From a virus: a stretch of 64,000 nt of DNA. Under the pieces are notes generated by a model, which made no database searches, was not told where the DNA came from, and was given only the letters and a program-made list of their open reading frames with translations. The stretch is from IMG/VR virus record IMGVR_UViG_3300027850_000003, positions 1 to 64,000 of that record; one strand, written 5' to 3'. The translations under genes were made by a program, and so were the position numbers. Shown one piece after another: positions 1 to 7,605 of this stretch (positions are counted from its first letter, which is position 1; each line of letters begins with the position of its first letter).

Positions 1-138
1 AGACAATGGTTGCCCACTTGCCCAAAAATGAAGGCTTCTGCGTGAAACATTGAATAATTTAGCAAGCTGTTCCCAGGTTAACCCGCTTAATCTTCTCAAT
101 TCGCTAAGAGATTTCTGCGTTGCTTCTTGATTGAGCAT
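1..138 (-). CDS. Xre/Cro-type helix-turn-helix protein, N-terminal part
   Basis: Open frame reading leftwards from the ATG at 136-138 to the window edge, 46 codons without a stop, so the C-terminus lies outside the window. Residues about 12-45 fit a Cro/CI-like helix-turn-helix: a TWEQLAKLF helix followed by a recognition helix NVSRRSLHFW. Proteins with this domain usually bind operators or act as antitoxins. The gene is divergent from the plus-strand gene at 235, so both promoters must lie in the 96-bp gap. Family role is established knowledge; its target here is unknown. Confidence 0.6.
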   Translation of the reverse strand, partial: MLNQEATQKSLSELRRLSGLTWEQLAKLFNVSRRSLHFWASGQPLS

Positions 139-198
139 TAGTATTCTCTTTAAATGTAAAGAAATGTTACGAAATGAAAATTAGTAATTGCCTTGTAC

Positions 199-204
199 TA
201 TAAT
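199..204 (+). promoter_or_regulatory. Probable -10 box (TATAAT) of the gene at 235
   Basis: A perfect TATAAT lies 30 bases upstream of the ATG at 235. A TTG at 193 would overlap this box and give 14 extra residues not shared with the paralogue at 3641, which supports the ATG at 235 as the start. No clear -35 hexamer is seen. Confidence 0.5.
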
Positions 205-234
205 AGAGTAGTAAAGTTAAAAAGAATAATTTTT

Positions 235-969
235 ATGGACTTCAATAAATCTACTATTCAAATTGGTTCAACCTCTGCTGATGTATTTGTATCTGAAACA
301 AATGATTACTTTTACTCATTGACCTCAACTGCTGCTTTAATCGGAAAACCTGATAATTCAGCCCTACGCTTTCTTACCTCTAAGTCCTTCAAAGCTATGT
401 ATGGAGAGAGTTTTCAGCCCTACACTTTTACAGAAAAAAATCAAGACTACAAATTACTTCCGTGCAAAGTAGTTTCAAGTTATCTTATGTATTGGTGTAC
501 TAAAGGTAATGGAGAAGCAGCTAAAGTAATCTCTTCTTTGATGCAGGAGTCTTTGGAACTCAGAGCAGCTAAAGCATTTAATCAATTAACAGTCGAGAAA
601 GTCATTCAAGTTCAAAAGCTATCTGATGAATATCTGGTTACTAAAGCTAGAAGAGAAGCTAAAGACGAGCATTGTGCATTTCAACGTTCTTGCTGGCAGT
701 TAGGTTTTGTACCTTCTACTGTTCACGACTATTTAACTAAGCTAGTATTCGGGTATACTGCTAAAGAAGCTAGAGAATTACCAGAAGTTAACTTTGAAGA
801 TGAGATTTGGGAAGATTCAGAAATAGGAATCAACCATCATGAAGAACCAATCCTAATGAATCTATATCAAGCTATTAAGAGAAGATTTATCTCCTATAGG
901 AAAGGAACTTATATTGATAGAATTAATAGAGCTTATTTGGAACTCACTGAAAATGTACAACTAGGTTAG
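235..969 (+). CDS. Conserved protein of unknown function, paralogue of the 3641-4375 gene
   Basis: 244 residues from the ATG at 235. It aligns along its whole length with the 3641-4375 product: both open with QIG and a FYSLTS segment, then FLTS.(S/A)FKA.Y, YLMYWC.KG, QESLELRA.KAF, and an identical KLVFGYTAKEARELP stretch; both end with a FSYRKGT/ISYRKGT motif and ELTEN/EATEN. I recall similar proteins in cyanobacterial genomes, without a known function. The N-terminal part loosely resembles phage antirepressor-like DNA-binding modules, but that is weak. The pair brackets the portal gene on the same strand, suggesting an old local duplication. Confidence 0.75.
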   Translation: MDFNKSTIQIGSTSADVFVSETNDYFYSLTSTAALIGKPDNSALRFLTSKSFKAMYGESFQPYTFTEKNQDYKLLPCKVVSSYLMYWCTKGNGEAAKVISSLMQESLELRAAKAFNQLTVEKVIQVQKLSDEYLVTKARREAKDEHCAFQRSCWQLGFVPSTVHDYLTKLVFGYTAKEARELPEVNFEDEIWEDSEIGINHHEEPILMNLYQAIKRRFISYRKGTYIDRINRAYLELTENVQLG

Positions 970-977
970 TAATAATT

Positions 978-1018
978 TATCCTCTAGGACTTAATTTAAA
1001 TCTTAGAGGATATTTTTT
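978..1018. terminator. Bidirectional terminator between convergent genes
   Basis: An 8-9 bp stem (ATCCTCTA / TAGAGGAT) with an AT-rich loop is followed on the plus strand by six T residues. It lies just after the stop of the plus-strand gene at 969 and overlaps the stop of the convergent minus-strand gene at 1017, so it probably ends both transcripts. Confidence 0.7.
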
Positions 1019-1352
1019 ACCCTAAATTAAAAGTTTTTTGACCTTCCCATTTTTCATCTCCAATATACCACTGATAATTCTCTTGATAAATACGAGGTAA
1101 CTTATAAGTAAATAGTATAGCATTTAATCTACTCTTAGTAGTCGCAGTCTGATATCTCGCGTCTTTTACTAATAATTCTTTTCCACTAAGTAGTTGGGCG
1201 ATAGTACGATCAAATAGGGTAATATATATGTCATCTACTGGATATTCCTTGTTTATAGGCTCATCTTTAATAACAATTACTCTGGTATTACTGTTTTTCC
1301 ACTCTTTCTTATTTTGAATAGCTTTAATCATTTGCTCTTCAATCTTTCTCAT
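1017..1352 (-). CDS. Hypothetical protein, 111 aa
   Basis: Not recognised. Lys-rich N-terminal half with KNSNTRVIVIKDEPI and YITLFDRTIAQLLSG segments, no transmembrane segment or signal peptide. A pronounced mixed alpha/beta composition suggests a small folded cytoplasmic protein. It lies 10 bp downstream of the 1363-1809 gene in the same orientation, so the two probably share one transcript ending at the 978-1018 terminator. Confidence 0.55.
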   Translation of the reverse strand: MRKIEEQMIKAIQNKKEWKNSNTRVIVIKDEPINKEYPVDDIYITLFDRTIAQLLSGKELLVKDARYQTATTKSRLNAILFTYKLPRIYQENYQWYIGDEKWEGQKTFNLG

Positions 1353-1362
1353 AGTAATTCTC

Positions 1363-1809
1363 CTAGCTAAATATTAAATCTTCTTTATTTTGGTAAGAAA
1401 GTCTTAACCCTTTTACAAATTTTTCAGTCTTCTCTATCCAATTCCATGAATATTCTGTCTCTCCTTCTTCTACTGGTAAGAGGTCAATTAAAAGTTCTAA
1501 GCAATCTGCTATTTTTTTACAATATTTCCAAGAAATTGTACCATCACAATCGGAATGACTTAATAGTAAATTTAAAGAAGAATGTCTAAGACACTCCCAT
1601 TTAATAGGTAAATTTTTATCTAACTCTTGTAATATTCTGTCTGGTGGTGAAGAAGTCCATAAAGTAGGCATACCAGTTTCCAAAGGTTTATAGAATCCTT
1701 CCATAAGTTCTAAAGGTGGTAATCCTGCTACTTGAGCTATTCTTTTCCTCCAAGCCATAAATGCTCCATAACTGCCAACCCAAGTTTTGTGACTAATATT
1801 AAGTCCCAT
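1363..1809 (-). CDS. Hypothetical protein, 148 aa
   Basis: Starts MGLNISHKTWVGSYGAFMAWR. Proteins with such an MGLN(I/L)SH.. W.G.Y..F..WR opening are, from memory, widespread small bacterial and phage proteins of unknown function; this family assignment is tentative. Conserved-looking aromatic and His/Cys residues (CLRHSSLNLLLSHSDCDG) could bind a metal, but this is inference. First gene of a two-gene minus-strand unit with the 1017-1352 gene; divergent from the portal gene at 1870. Confidence 0.65.
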   Translation of the reverse strand: MGLNISHKTWVGSYGAFMAWRKRIAQVAGLPPLELMEGFYKPLETGMPTLWTSSPPDRILQELDKNLPIKWECLRHSSLNLLLSHSDCDGTISWKYCKKIADCLELLIDLLPVEEGETEYSWNWIEKTEKFVKGLRLSYQNKEDLIFS

Positions 1810-1869
1810 AAAATAGTCTCCTATATATTATGTTAAAGTCTTAGTAGAATAATAAATCTTATCTTAGCA

Positions 1870-3165
1870 ATGAATAGTAGTTTTCAAGAATCACTTTATA
1901 CCACGAATCATAGTAGTAAAATCTCTCGTTTATCTCAAAATACTGTACAAGAAATTAGTAGAGTAGATGATGTATCTTTAGCTGAATATCTTAGGATGTT
2001 ACATTCTGACCCAGTAGTTAAAGCTTGTGTAGATATAAAATGTCTTAGAGCTTCTAACACTTTTGGAATTTATCAGCATACTAAACCTGAAATAACTGAG
2101 TTTATGCAGTCTATGTTTGCTAATATGAAAGACACTCTTAAAAAAAATGTAGGAGAGTTAGCTGTTTGTTCTGCATTAGGTTTCTCAGTAGCTGAAATTA
2201 ACTTTAAGATAGATAAGATGTTTTTAGTCTTAGATTCTATCTATGTTTTAGATTTAGAGAAAGTTAAATTTAAAGGTTGTAAGGGGAATATTGAACACGT
2301 TCTTTACCATGATGGAAATAACTCTAATATCTATGTCCCTTATAAAAAAGTTATTCACGTAACTAACTCCTCCTCCACTACTTTTAACGATCCTTTTGGT
2401 TCGGCAGAGTGTAAAAGAGCTTATAAATATTCTAGAGCTAAGCTTGCAATTTTATCTGATATGGTACTTTCGGGAAGAAATTTAGCTACTGGCATTTTAA
2501 TAGGTAAAGTAGATAGCAATGTGACTACTAATACTACTGTTACTGATGCTTATGGGAATCATCTTATGGGAAGTGACGGAAAACCTATTAGAAAGAATGC
2601 TGCTCAAGCCCTATTTGAGAAGTTAGTTGCTTTGGAAAATCATTCAGTCTTAGTAACAGATAAAGCTAATGATATTTTTCCTATTACTGTTCCTGATGGT
2701 TCTCAGTTCTGGAATAACGCACTTCAACAATTAGATAAATATATTATGAGAAGTTTCGGTATTCCTACTCTAGTATTCGAGGAAGGTTCAGGAGCATTAG
2801 GAGTAGCTACTTTATCAGCAAAACAGTCCACTTTGTTAGATGCTACAGTTGAAGTAATTGTAACTCAAATCCAAGACCAGATTATAGAAAAAGTATGTAA
2901 ACCAATTATCCTATTTAATTTTGGTAAACAGAAAGATTATGGTAGATTTACTATTGATTCTAGTTCCGATCCTGGAATTGAAATGCAACAGTTACAATCT
3001 ATATTTACTGCTATATCAATGGGAATTTTTACCCCTGATGACCCAATTATTAACAATAGAATTAGAGGATTTTTAGGACTTCCACTACAAACTGAGAAAG
3101 AGATTGAAGAAGCTAAAGCACTTAAGCAATTAGATCAACAATCTCAAATGCAACAAGAGCTTTAG
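1870..3165 (+). CDS. Phage portal protein (DUF935/Mu gp29-like)
   Basis: 431 residues, the usual size for a portal subunit. In the family twelve subunits form the ring at the capsid vertex through which DNA is packaged. Visible here: an N-terminal part with SLAEYLRMLHSDPVVKACVDIK (typical portal opening), a central wing region with VPYKKVIHVTN, an AILSDMVLSGRNLATGILIGK helix, the stretch LQQLDKYIMRSFGIPTLVFEEG, and a C-terminal alpha-helical crown rich in Gln (LKQLDQQSQMQQEL). The gene stands alone on the plus strand; terminase and head genes do not follow it within the window, which is unusual. The family is recognised from sequence pattern only. Confidence 0.8.
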   Translation: MNSSFQESLYTTNHSSKISRLSQNTVQEISRVDDVSLAEYLRMLHSDPVVKACVDIKCLRASNTFGIYQHTKPEITEFMQSMFANMKDTLKKNVGELAVCSALGFSVAEINFKIDKMFLVLDSIYVLDLEKVKFKGCKGNIEHVLYHDGNNSNIYVPYKKVIHVTNSSSTTFNDPFGSAECKRAYKYSRAKLAILSDMVLSGRNLATGILIGKVDSNVTTNTTVTDAYGNHLMGSDGKPIRKNAAQALFEKLVALENHSVLVTDKANDIFPITVPDGSQFWNNALQQLDKYIMRSFGIPTLVFEEGSGALGVATLSAKQSTLLDATVEVIVTQIQDQIIEKVCKPIILFNFGKQKDYGRFTIDSSSDPGIEMQQLQSIFTAISMGIFTPDDPIINNRIRGFLGLPLQTEKEIEEAKALKQLDQQSQMQQEL

Positions 3166-3192
3166 ATGTAGTTTACTTTCTACCCATAAACT

Positions 3193-3459
3193 TTACCAAT
3201 CTCCTAGTGATAGTAGCCAAGCTTTCATGTCATTATTCGGGATAAAACTACTTTCTTCAAAATTAATCATCTCTTCTAAAGCTTCAATAGTGTTTTCTTC
3301 TTTATAAACACATTCTTCTAATCTACTCAGTAACTCATCTACTAAATTAGAGTAATCTGTGACCGTAACTTGATAGTTATAATCGCTACTATTTTGTACT
3401 TTAGAGTTTAGTGTATTTGCCAATTCACGATATAGTTCTAGCTCTTCTTTAGTTATCAT
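3193..3459 (-). CDS. Hypothetical acidic protein, 88 aa
   Basis: Not recognised. Acidic, helical, with no membrane segment; the N-terminal MITKEELELYRELANTLNSK and ECVYKEENTIEALEEMI segments could form a helical hairpin. Convergent with the portal gene. The start ATG is preceded by a 17-bp leader repeat (see 3461-3533) that supplies an AAAGG-like ribosome site somewhat far from the ATG. Confidence 0.55.
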   Translation of the reverse strand: MITKEELELYRELANTLNSKVQNSSDYNYQVTVTDYSNLVDELLSRLEECVYKEENTIEALEEMINFEESSFIPNNDMKAWLLSLGDW

Positions 3460-3460
3460 C

Positions 3461-3533
3461 TGGACTCGTACCTTTTTATAATAAGAATGATTAAACTTCC
3501 ATCTCTATAAAGGTTTTGGACTCGTACCTTTTT
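3461..3533 (-). repeat. Duplicated 17-bp leader sequence upstream of the 3193-3459 gene
   Basis: TGGACTCGTACCTTTTT occurs at 3461-3477 and again at 3517-3533, exactly 56 bp apart. Read on the minus strand it is AAAAAGGTACGAGTCCA directly before the ATG of the 88-aa gene. The second copy, further upstream, could be the relic of a duplicated start region or an operator pair. No third copy was noticed. Confidence 0.6.
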
Positions 3534-3640
3534 CTTCATAACGTTTAATTATACTTTAGACGGGAATCATAAGAAATTTGTATTTGTTGTTTAGCAGCTA
3601 TAAAGTTAAACTATAAAGGTACTGAAGAGAAAAGCTAATT

Positions 3641-4375
3641 ATGTTCACTAAGACTTCTGCTCAAATTGGTGGTTTTAAGGCAACTGTATTTTTGGATAAT
3701 GACACTAACGAGTATTTTTACTCACTGACTTCTGTAGCTGAATTAGTAGCAAAACCTCCTTCTAGCCCCTCGGAATTTTTAACTTCTAGAGCCTTCAAAG
3801 CTAGTTATAGTAAGGCTTTTACCCCCTCGGAATTTTCCGATGAAACAGGCGCTAGATATAAATTGTTATCCTGTGACGTTGCCTTAGAATATCTGATGTA
3901 TTGGTGTCAGAAAGGTGATAAAAAAGCATCTGCTATTATTTTTGCATTGGCTCAAGAATCTTTAGAACTCAGAGCTAGAAAAGCATTTGGAACTCTCACT
4001 TTAGAAACCCTCTCAGATGTTCACAAATTGACTGATGACGCTCTTATTACAGCTTTAAGGATAAATGCTAAGGATGCTCACAACACCTTTCAAAGGGCGT
4101 GTTACGGCTCGAAAATGAATCCAAGTGCAGTCCATGATAGAGTGACAAAATTAGTATTCGGATATACTGCTAAAGAAGCTAGAGAACTCCCTATGACAGA
4201 TTTAGAAGACGATGTTTGGTTAAATCAAGCTATTGGTATTAATCATGAACACACTAAGGACAGAGCGTTAATGCAAACTTACCGAGACGTTAAGAATAAA
4301 ATTTTCTCCTATAGAAAAGGAACTTGGGAAGAGAAAGTAGATAGAGCTTATCAAGAAGCTACAGAAAATATTTAG
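3641..4375 (+). CDS. Conserved protein of unknown function, paralogue of the 235-969 gene
   Basis: 244 residues, colinear with the 235-969 product (shared FYSLTSV, FLTSRAFKASY, YLMYWCQKG, QESLELRARKAFG and KLVFGYTAKEARELP). A TATAAA-like box about 30 bp upstream of the ATG (around 3614) may be its promoter. The gene is monocistronic, ended by the hairpin at 4385-4428. A function in phage regulation is possible but nothing in the sequence proves it. Confidence 0.75.
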   Translation: MFTKTSAQIGGFKATVFLDNDTNEYFYSLTSVAELVAKPPSSPSEFLTSRAFKASYSKAFTPSEFSDETGARYKLLSCDVALEYLMYWCQKGDKKASAIIFALAQESLELRARKAFGTLTLETLSDVHKLTDDALITALRINAKDAHNTFQRACYGSKMNPSAVHDRVTKLVFGYTAKEARELPMTDLEDDVWLNQAIGINHEHTKDRALMQTYRDVKNKIFSYRKGTWEEKVDRAYQEATENI

Positions 4376-4384
4376 TAAATAATT

Positions 4385-4428
4385 AGAGGTAGAAATCAAC
4401 TAAGACTCTACCTCTTTCTTTTTATTTT
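4385..4428. terminator. Bidirectional terminator
   Basis: A 9-bp perfect stem AGAGGTAGA / TCTACCTCT with a 13-nt loop, followed by a T-rich run on the plus strand. It separates the stop of the plus-strand gene at 4375 from the stop of the minus-strand gene at 4422. Confidence 0.75.
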
Positions 4429-4841
4429 AGGAATTCTTCTTCTAAGATATCAGCTATTTGATTAAAGTCTAATTCCCAAACATCGTTTAACTCAGCTAAA
4501 CTATAATAACCCCACGTATTAACTCTATCTTCTTTTTTATAATTTTCTTCTAGTATTTCTATTAGTTTTGGATTTTCTAAGCTGATTTTAAAAAGATGTG
4601 TTCTTTCTTCTAAGTCCAATAAGTTTAGAATACTCTTAGGTAATACACTCTCTTCATTTAAAATAGTACAGCAATCATCTTCTTCAAGTAGCGCTTCCCA
4701 GTCTATCCTGTTAGTGAGGTCACAGAGAACTCCTAGACAACAAAACTTATTATCTCTACTCCTTAAATAGGATTGTCCCTGTTGATACTCTCCACTTCTA
4801 AGAGCTTCGATCCATTCTTTGATAAAAATTAAGTTAGTCAT
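4422..4841 (-). CDS. Hypothetical phage protein, 139 aa
   Basis: The N-terminal EWIEALRSGEYQQGQSYLRS and the following FCCLGVLCDL segment match a small protein family often annotated as hypothetical in phages and bacteria (W...LRSG.Y.Q....L......CCLGVLC.L). No function is known to me. The Cys-Cys pair and a later Cys pair (DDCCTIL) may bind metal or form disulfides. Last gene of the minus-strand operon that begins near 8.3 kb. Confidence 0.7.
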   Translation of the reverse strand: MTNLIFIKEWIEALRSGEYQQGQSYLRSRDNKFCCLGVLCDLTNRIDWEALLEEDDCCTILNEESVLPKSILNLLDLEERTHLFKISLENPKLIEILEENYKKEDRVNTWGYYSLAELNDVWELDFNQIADILEEEFLK

Positions 4842-4848
4842 ATTTTTT

Positions 4849-4905
4849 TTAAAATACCAACATTAACAGCATGAGAAGAAAGATAATCAACATAAGTTCC
4901 ATCAT
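4849..4905 (-). CDS. Possible tiny membrane peptide, 18 aa
   Basis: ATG at 4903-4905 reads MMELMLIIFLLMLLMLVF and stops, an almost pure hydrophobic helix. It begins 1 nt downstream of the thyX stop, so translational coupling is plausible. The same layout recurs at 9706-9868 with two other tiny membrane peptides. With only 18 codons the frame could be open by chance. Confidence 0.3.
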   Translation of the reverse strand: MMELMLIIFLLMLLMLVF

Positions 4906-4906
4906 A

Positions 4907-5638
4907 TTAAACCCACCCTAAAGCTTCAGAAATTACTGGAAATTGTTCTTTAAATATAGCTTGAATCTGTAATGCTATTTCTCTATGTTCTTTTTGTACT
5001 CCTTCTCCTAATGCACGTACTTGAATATAGTGAATCCAGTTTCTAAGGTTATTCTTCATATAAAGTCTAGTAGTCATTGTAGTAGGTAGAAGGAAGCGAA
5101 TAGTTTCTTTAGCTATTCCTTTTTTTAATAAGCGTTTATATAGTTTAAGACTATTACTTAAATGCTCTTGAACCTCATCAAATATTTCTTCTATTCTATC
5201 TGTATCATCATAACTGTCACTATTAATAAGATTTAAGAAATTTTCAGTGTATAGTTCAACACTTTCCTCACTCACACGAGCTATTCTATCTAAACTATTT
5301 TGTCTATTCTTGTCGTCTTGAAGTCTAAATTCTATTGGCTCTAAAGATTCTACCTCTGCATATCTTGCTGAAAACTGTTGAAATTTAGCTTGATGTCTCA
5401 ATAGTTGAGCAGAAATTGCCTGACTGGTAACTATCTCAACTGTCATGTCCACTTGTTCAAATATAGACCAATGAGACTTTCTCACACAGTAGTTAAGAAG
5501 CTTATTTGCAGTATCTAGATTATTTTGATTTTTGGGGTTTGACACACGAGCTATAAATACAATATATTGCTCAGGAGTAGGAATTTTACCTTCAATCTTT
5601 ATTACTGGTTGAGTTAAGCTAACTAATTTAACTGTCAT
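4907..5638 (-). CDS. thyX: Flavin-dependent thymidylate synthase ThyX
   Basis: 243 residues. ThyX converts dUMP to dTMP with FAD, NADPH and methylenetetrahydrofolate in the cytoplasm. The ThyX signature is present as R81-H-Q-A-K-F-Q-Q-F-S90-x-R92-Y93; the third signature residue is Gln instead of the common Arg of RHRx7S. HWSIFEQVDMTVEI before it and a C-terminal LLPTTMTTRLYMKNNLRNWIHY segment with R-x-x-x-x-x-Q-x-E-I-R-like FAD and substrate contacts complete the fold. Overlaps the upstream gene by 11 nt. With dUTPase, ribonucleotide reductase and dNMP kinase in the same window it forms a dTTP-supply module. Confidence 0.93.
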   Translation of the reverse strand: MTVKLVSLTQPVIKIEGKIPTPEQYIVFIARVSNPKNQNNLDTANKLLNYCVRKSHWSIFEQVDMTVEIVTSQAISAQLLRHQAKFQQFSARYAEVESLEPIEFRLQDDKNRQNSLDRIARVSEESVELYTENFLNLINSDSYDDTDRIEEIFDEVQEHLSNSLKLYKRLLKKGIAKETIRFLLPTTMTTRLYMKNNLRNWIHYIQVRALGEGVQKEHREIALQIQAIFKEQFPVISEALGWV

Positions 5639-5927
5639 ATAATAGTTCCTCTACCATTTGATAAGCCAAGTCATAGTAAGAACTCTCATTACAAGAGTAA
5701 TTATAAGTATCATACCGATTAAGATTTTCTAGCCAATACCTCCAACTAAAATCGCTTAACTGTTCCCAGCCTAAAAATTCTAAGGTTCTTAATACTTCTA
5801 ATTCACTAATGCTTAAAGGTAGTACAATATCTATACTTCCCTTATTAGCTAAGATTTTAGTATTAGGAATAATACTTAAGAATACAGATAAACCTTGACA
5901 AATATTTAGAGTGTTATTATTTTGCAT
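5628..5927 (-). CDS. Hypothetical protein, 99 aa
   Basis: Not recognised. A hydrophobic N-terminal half (LSVFLSIIPNTKILANKGSIDIVLPLS) and an aromatic, Tyr-rich C-terminal half (WRYWLENLNRYDTYNY). No convincing transmembrane helix. Overlaps thyX by 11 nt downstream and starts 3 nt after the stop of the HD gene, so it is co-translated in the operon. Confidence 0.6.
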   Translation of the reverse strand: MQNNNTLNICQGLSVFLSIIPNTKILANKGSIDIVLPLSISELEVLRTLEFLGWEQLSDFSWRYWLENLNRYDTYNYSCNESSYYDLAYQMVEELLYDS

Positions 5928-5930
5928 TGT

Positions 5931-6485
5931 TTATTCTTTTTTTACTCTTAGTTGAATATCTTCTAAGCTTAGCTCTTCTTCTTGAGTATATAAAGCTTCT
6001 AAATACTCCCACATATACAAAATAGTAAAATTATCCTCCATCTTATCTCTTAAGAGTTCAGAAAATAAAGGAAACTCTTTCTTATATATTTTATATAACT
6101 TAGGATTATCGTCTAAGCTACACTCTGTATTAACTATCCTATCTACCAATTTAACCATCAGAGCTTTTCTATTAGTCTTAATTTTCTCAGCAGTTTTCTT
6201 TAGACTTTCTACTCTATTCTTAGCTGGAGTATTAGTGACTGCATAAACTATATCTGCTACTTCTTTACCGAATTGAATCCTTAATGTCTCATGGCTAACC
6301 CAACAATCTTCTATTGAGTCATGTAACCAAGCAGATGCTAATATAACTTCATCTTTTACTTTAAATAAACCTTTAAGAGTAGAATAGACATCTCTTAAGT
6401 GAGAAATATAAGGTAGTTCTCCATACTTTTGATTTCTGTGAACTATACTGGCAAATTCCTTAGCTCTAGCAATTAAGTCTGACAT
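5931..6485 (-). CDS. HD-domain (p)ppGpp hydrolase-like protein (MESH1/SpoT-type)
   Basis: 184 residues, the size of single-domain small alarmone hydrolases. Metal-binding pattern: H16 in FASIVHRNQKYG, H29 in PYISHL, H55-D56 with E59-D60 in LHDSIED, and D115 in LVDRIVN. In this family these residues coordinate Mn2+ for removal of the 3'-pyrophosphate of (p)ppGpp. The later motif is usually K-x-x-D-R-x-x-N and here reads VKLVDRIVN, a reasonable match. A phage alarmone hydrolase could keep host metabolism active during infection (inference). Stop/start overlaps the methylase gene by 1 nt. Confidence 0.8.
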   Translation of the reverse strand: MSDLIARAKEFASIVHRNQKYGELPYISHLRDVYSTLKGLFKVKDEVILASAWLHDSIEDCWVSHETLRIQFGKEVADIVYAVTNTPAKNRVESLKKTAEKIKTNRKALMVKLVDRIVNTECSLDDNPKLYKIYKKEFPLFSELLRDKMEDNFTILYMWEYLEALYTQEEELSLEDIQLRVKKE

Positions 6486-7150
6486 TATTTTATTCCTAAA
6501 TTTTTAAGTTCATTAATATTAGATATCATAACTAATATAGTAAATAGGTCATTACCAGGATGTACTCTACCATACTTACTCATCACTTTATTCCATTTAT
6601 AATAGTTACTCCCTAAATAGAAAAGAGTAGTAGCAAATGGTGAAGAATCACTAAACTTTTTTAACTCGTACTCTTTAAGAAAAAATTGAGCTAATCTATA
6701 TAGTTTATAAGTAACTAATAAGTGAAAAGTAGCAATAAATAGCTCTACATTAGTTAAGTCTCCAGGGATAAATTTAACTCTCTTATTTAACTCGCAGAAG
6801 GGGTAAGGGTAAAGTAATTGGTAAGTTTTAGTCTCAACAGCAGATTTTAAAAGAATAACAGCTTCTCTAACTCTTCCTTCTTCATATTCACTAATTAGTT
6901 TAGGGACTGCTTTATCTATTAAAGAGAACGGAGGATTTAACCAAACTGTACCAAACCAAGCTAAAGATAAACCATCATTTTCTTTAGTAAAATATCTCTC
7001 AGCTTTTACTGTTTTATTAGCTGAATGATTAGACATAGGGTCTAAATTAATATGTCCTAGAACTTCTCTAGCTGCTTCTATTAGATATTCAGGAGTATTA
7101 TGCTCATCACTATTACTGGATGTTAATACCTTTAATTGAGAGCTTTTCAT
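6485..7150 (-). CDS. Phage N6-adenine DNA methyltransferase (Dam family)
   Basis: 221 residues. EHNTPEYLIEAAREVLG, then the INLDPMSN segment (residues 35-41) and the catalytic N72-P-P-F75 motif in TVWLNPPFS mark the phage DNA N-6-adenine-methyltransferase family. It transfers a methyl group from S-adenosylmethionine to adenine in DNA and typically protects phage DNA from restriction. A C-terminal FATTLFYLGSNYYKW segment is also typical. Overlaps both neighbours by 1 nt (shared stop/start), showing tight operon packing. Confidence 0.9.
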   Translation of the reverse strand: MKSSQLKVLTSSNSDEHNTPEYLIEAAREVLGHINLDPMSNHSANKTVKAERYFTKENDGLSLAWFGTVWLNPPFSLIDKAVPKLISEYEEGRVREAVILLKSAVETKTYQLLYPYPFCELNKRVKFIPGDLTNVELFIATFHLLVTYKLYRLAQFFLKEYELKKFSDSSPFATTLFYLGSNYYKWNKVMSKYGRVHPGNDLFTILVMISNINELKNLGIK

Positions 7151-7518
7151 TAGTACAGCACTACCTTTAAACCTAAATCATATTTCTTAGCATTGTTTAT
7201 CATATTTTGACTACCTTTACTACCCTCTTTCACCATAAATACTATGCAGTGAGTAGCATATTTAGCCATTTCTTGATTTCTTACCATACCTGCTCCTCTA
7301 CCAAGACCATTCCAATCAGGGGTAAAGTATTTAACAGGGTATTCTTTGTTATGAGCATAAGTTGAACCCATACTATCCGCTCCTCTAGCACCTCCAGAAA
7401 TTACTTCAATATTTTTATCATTCAGTAAAGAGAGGTATTCGTCTACTTCTTTATTCAGTAACTCCCAAGCTTCATCGCTATGAAATTCTCTGGAACCTGC
7501 AATTATTAATTTAATCAT
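7150..7518 (-). CDS. DUF2493/YspA-like SLOG-family protein
   Basis: 122 residues. IIAGSREF at the N-terminus, VISGGARGADSMGSTYA (residues about 39-55) and GAGMVRNQEMAKYA form the Rossmann-like SLOG core shared by YspA-like proteins, which are thought to bind nucleotides or nucleotide-derived ligands. The biochemical role in phages is unknown. The leader carries a conserved CATACCGTATT sequence just before the ATG instead of a clear Shine-Dalgarno, plus an 11-nt-loop hairpin at 7578-7597. Confidence 0.85.
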   Translation of the reverse strand: MIKLIIAGSREFHSDEAWELLNKEVDEYLSLLNDKNIEVISGGARGADSMGSTYAHNKEYPVKYFTPDWNGLGRGAGMVRNQEMAKYATHCIVFMVKEGSKGSQNMINNAKKYDLGLKVVLY

Positions 7519-7525
7519 AATAAGA

Positions 7526-7537
7526 AATACGGTATGT
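7526..7537 (-). promoter_or_regulatory. Leader motif ACATACCGTATT shared with 10182-10193
   Basis: The minus strand reads ACATACCGTATT 7 nt upstream of the ATG at 7518, and an identical 12-mer lies 6 nt upstream of the ATG at 10175 (10182-10193). Neither gene has a purine-rich Shine-Dalgarno, so the motif sits where the ribosome site should be. Function unknown. Confidence 0.45.
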
Positions 7538-7577
7538 GGGAAAATACTAAGAGTGTAAAATTAGTCTTTTAATGTGT

Positions 7578-7597
7578 AGGGGTTAGTCACCTCCCCT
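7578..7597 (-). promoter_or_regulatory. Leader hairpin of the 11-nt-loop family (copy A)
   Basis: On the minus strand AGGGG, then GAGGTGACTAA overlapping the stem by one base, then CCCCT. It lies 60 nt upstream of the ATG at 7518. Five other hairpins in the window share the loop GRRGTNACTAA with different stems (12036, 23532, 41168, 44930, 48602). It could also act as terminator for dut, but the conserved loop argues for a protein- or ribosome-binding role. Confidence 0.55.
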
Positions 7598-7605
7598 ATT
7601 TATTT

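Noticed and set aside
7578-7597. Simple rho-independent terminator for dut
   Set aside because: The T run lies on the plus strand, not on the minus strand used by dut, and the loop belongs to the conserved leader-hairpin family.
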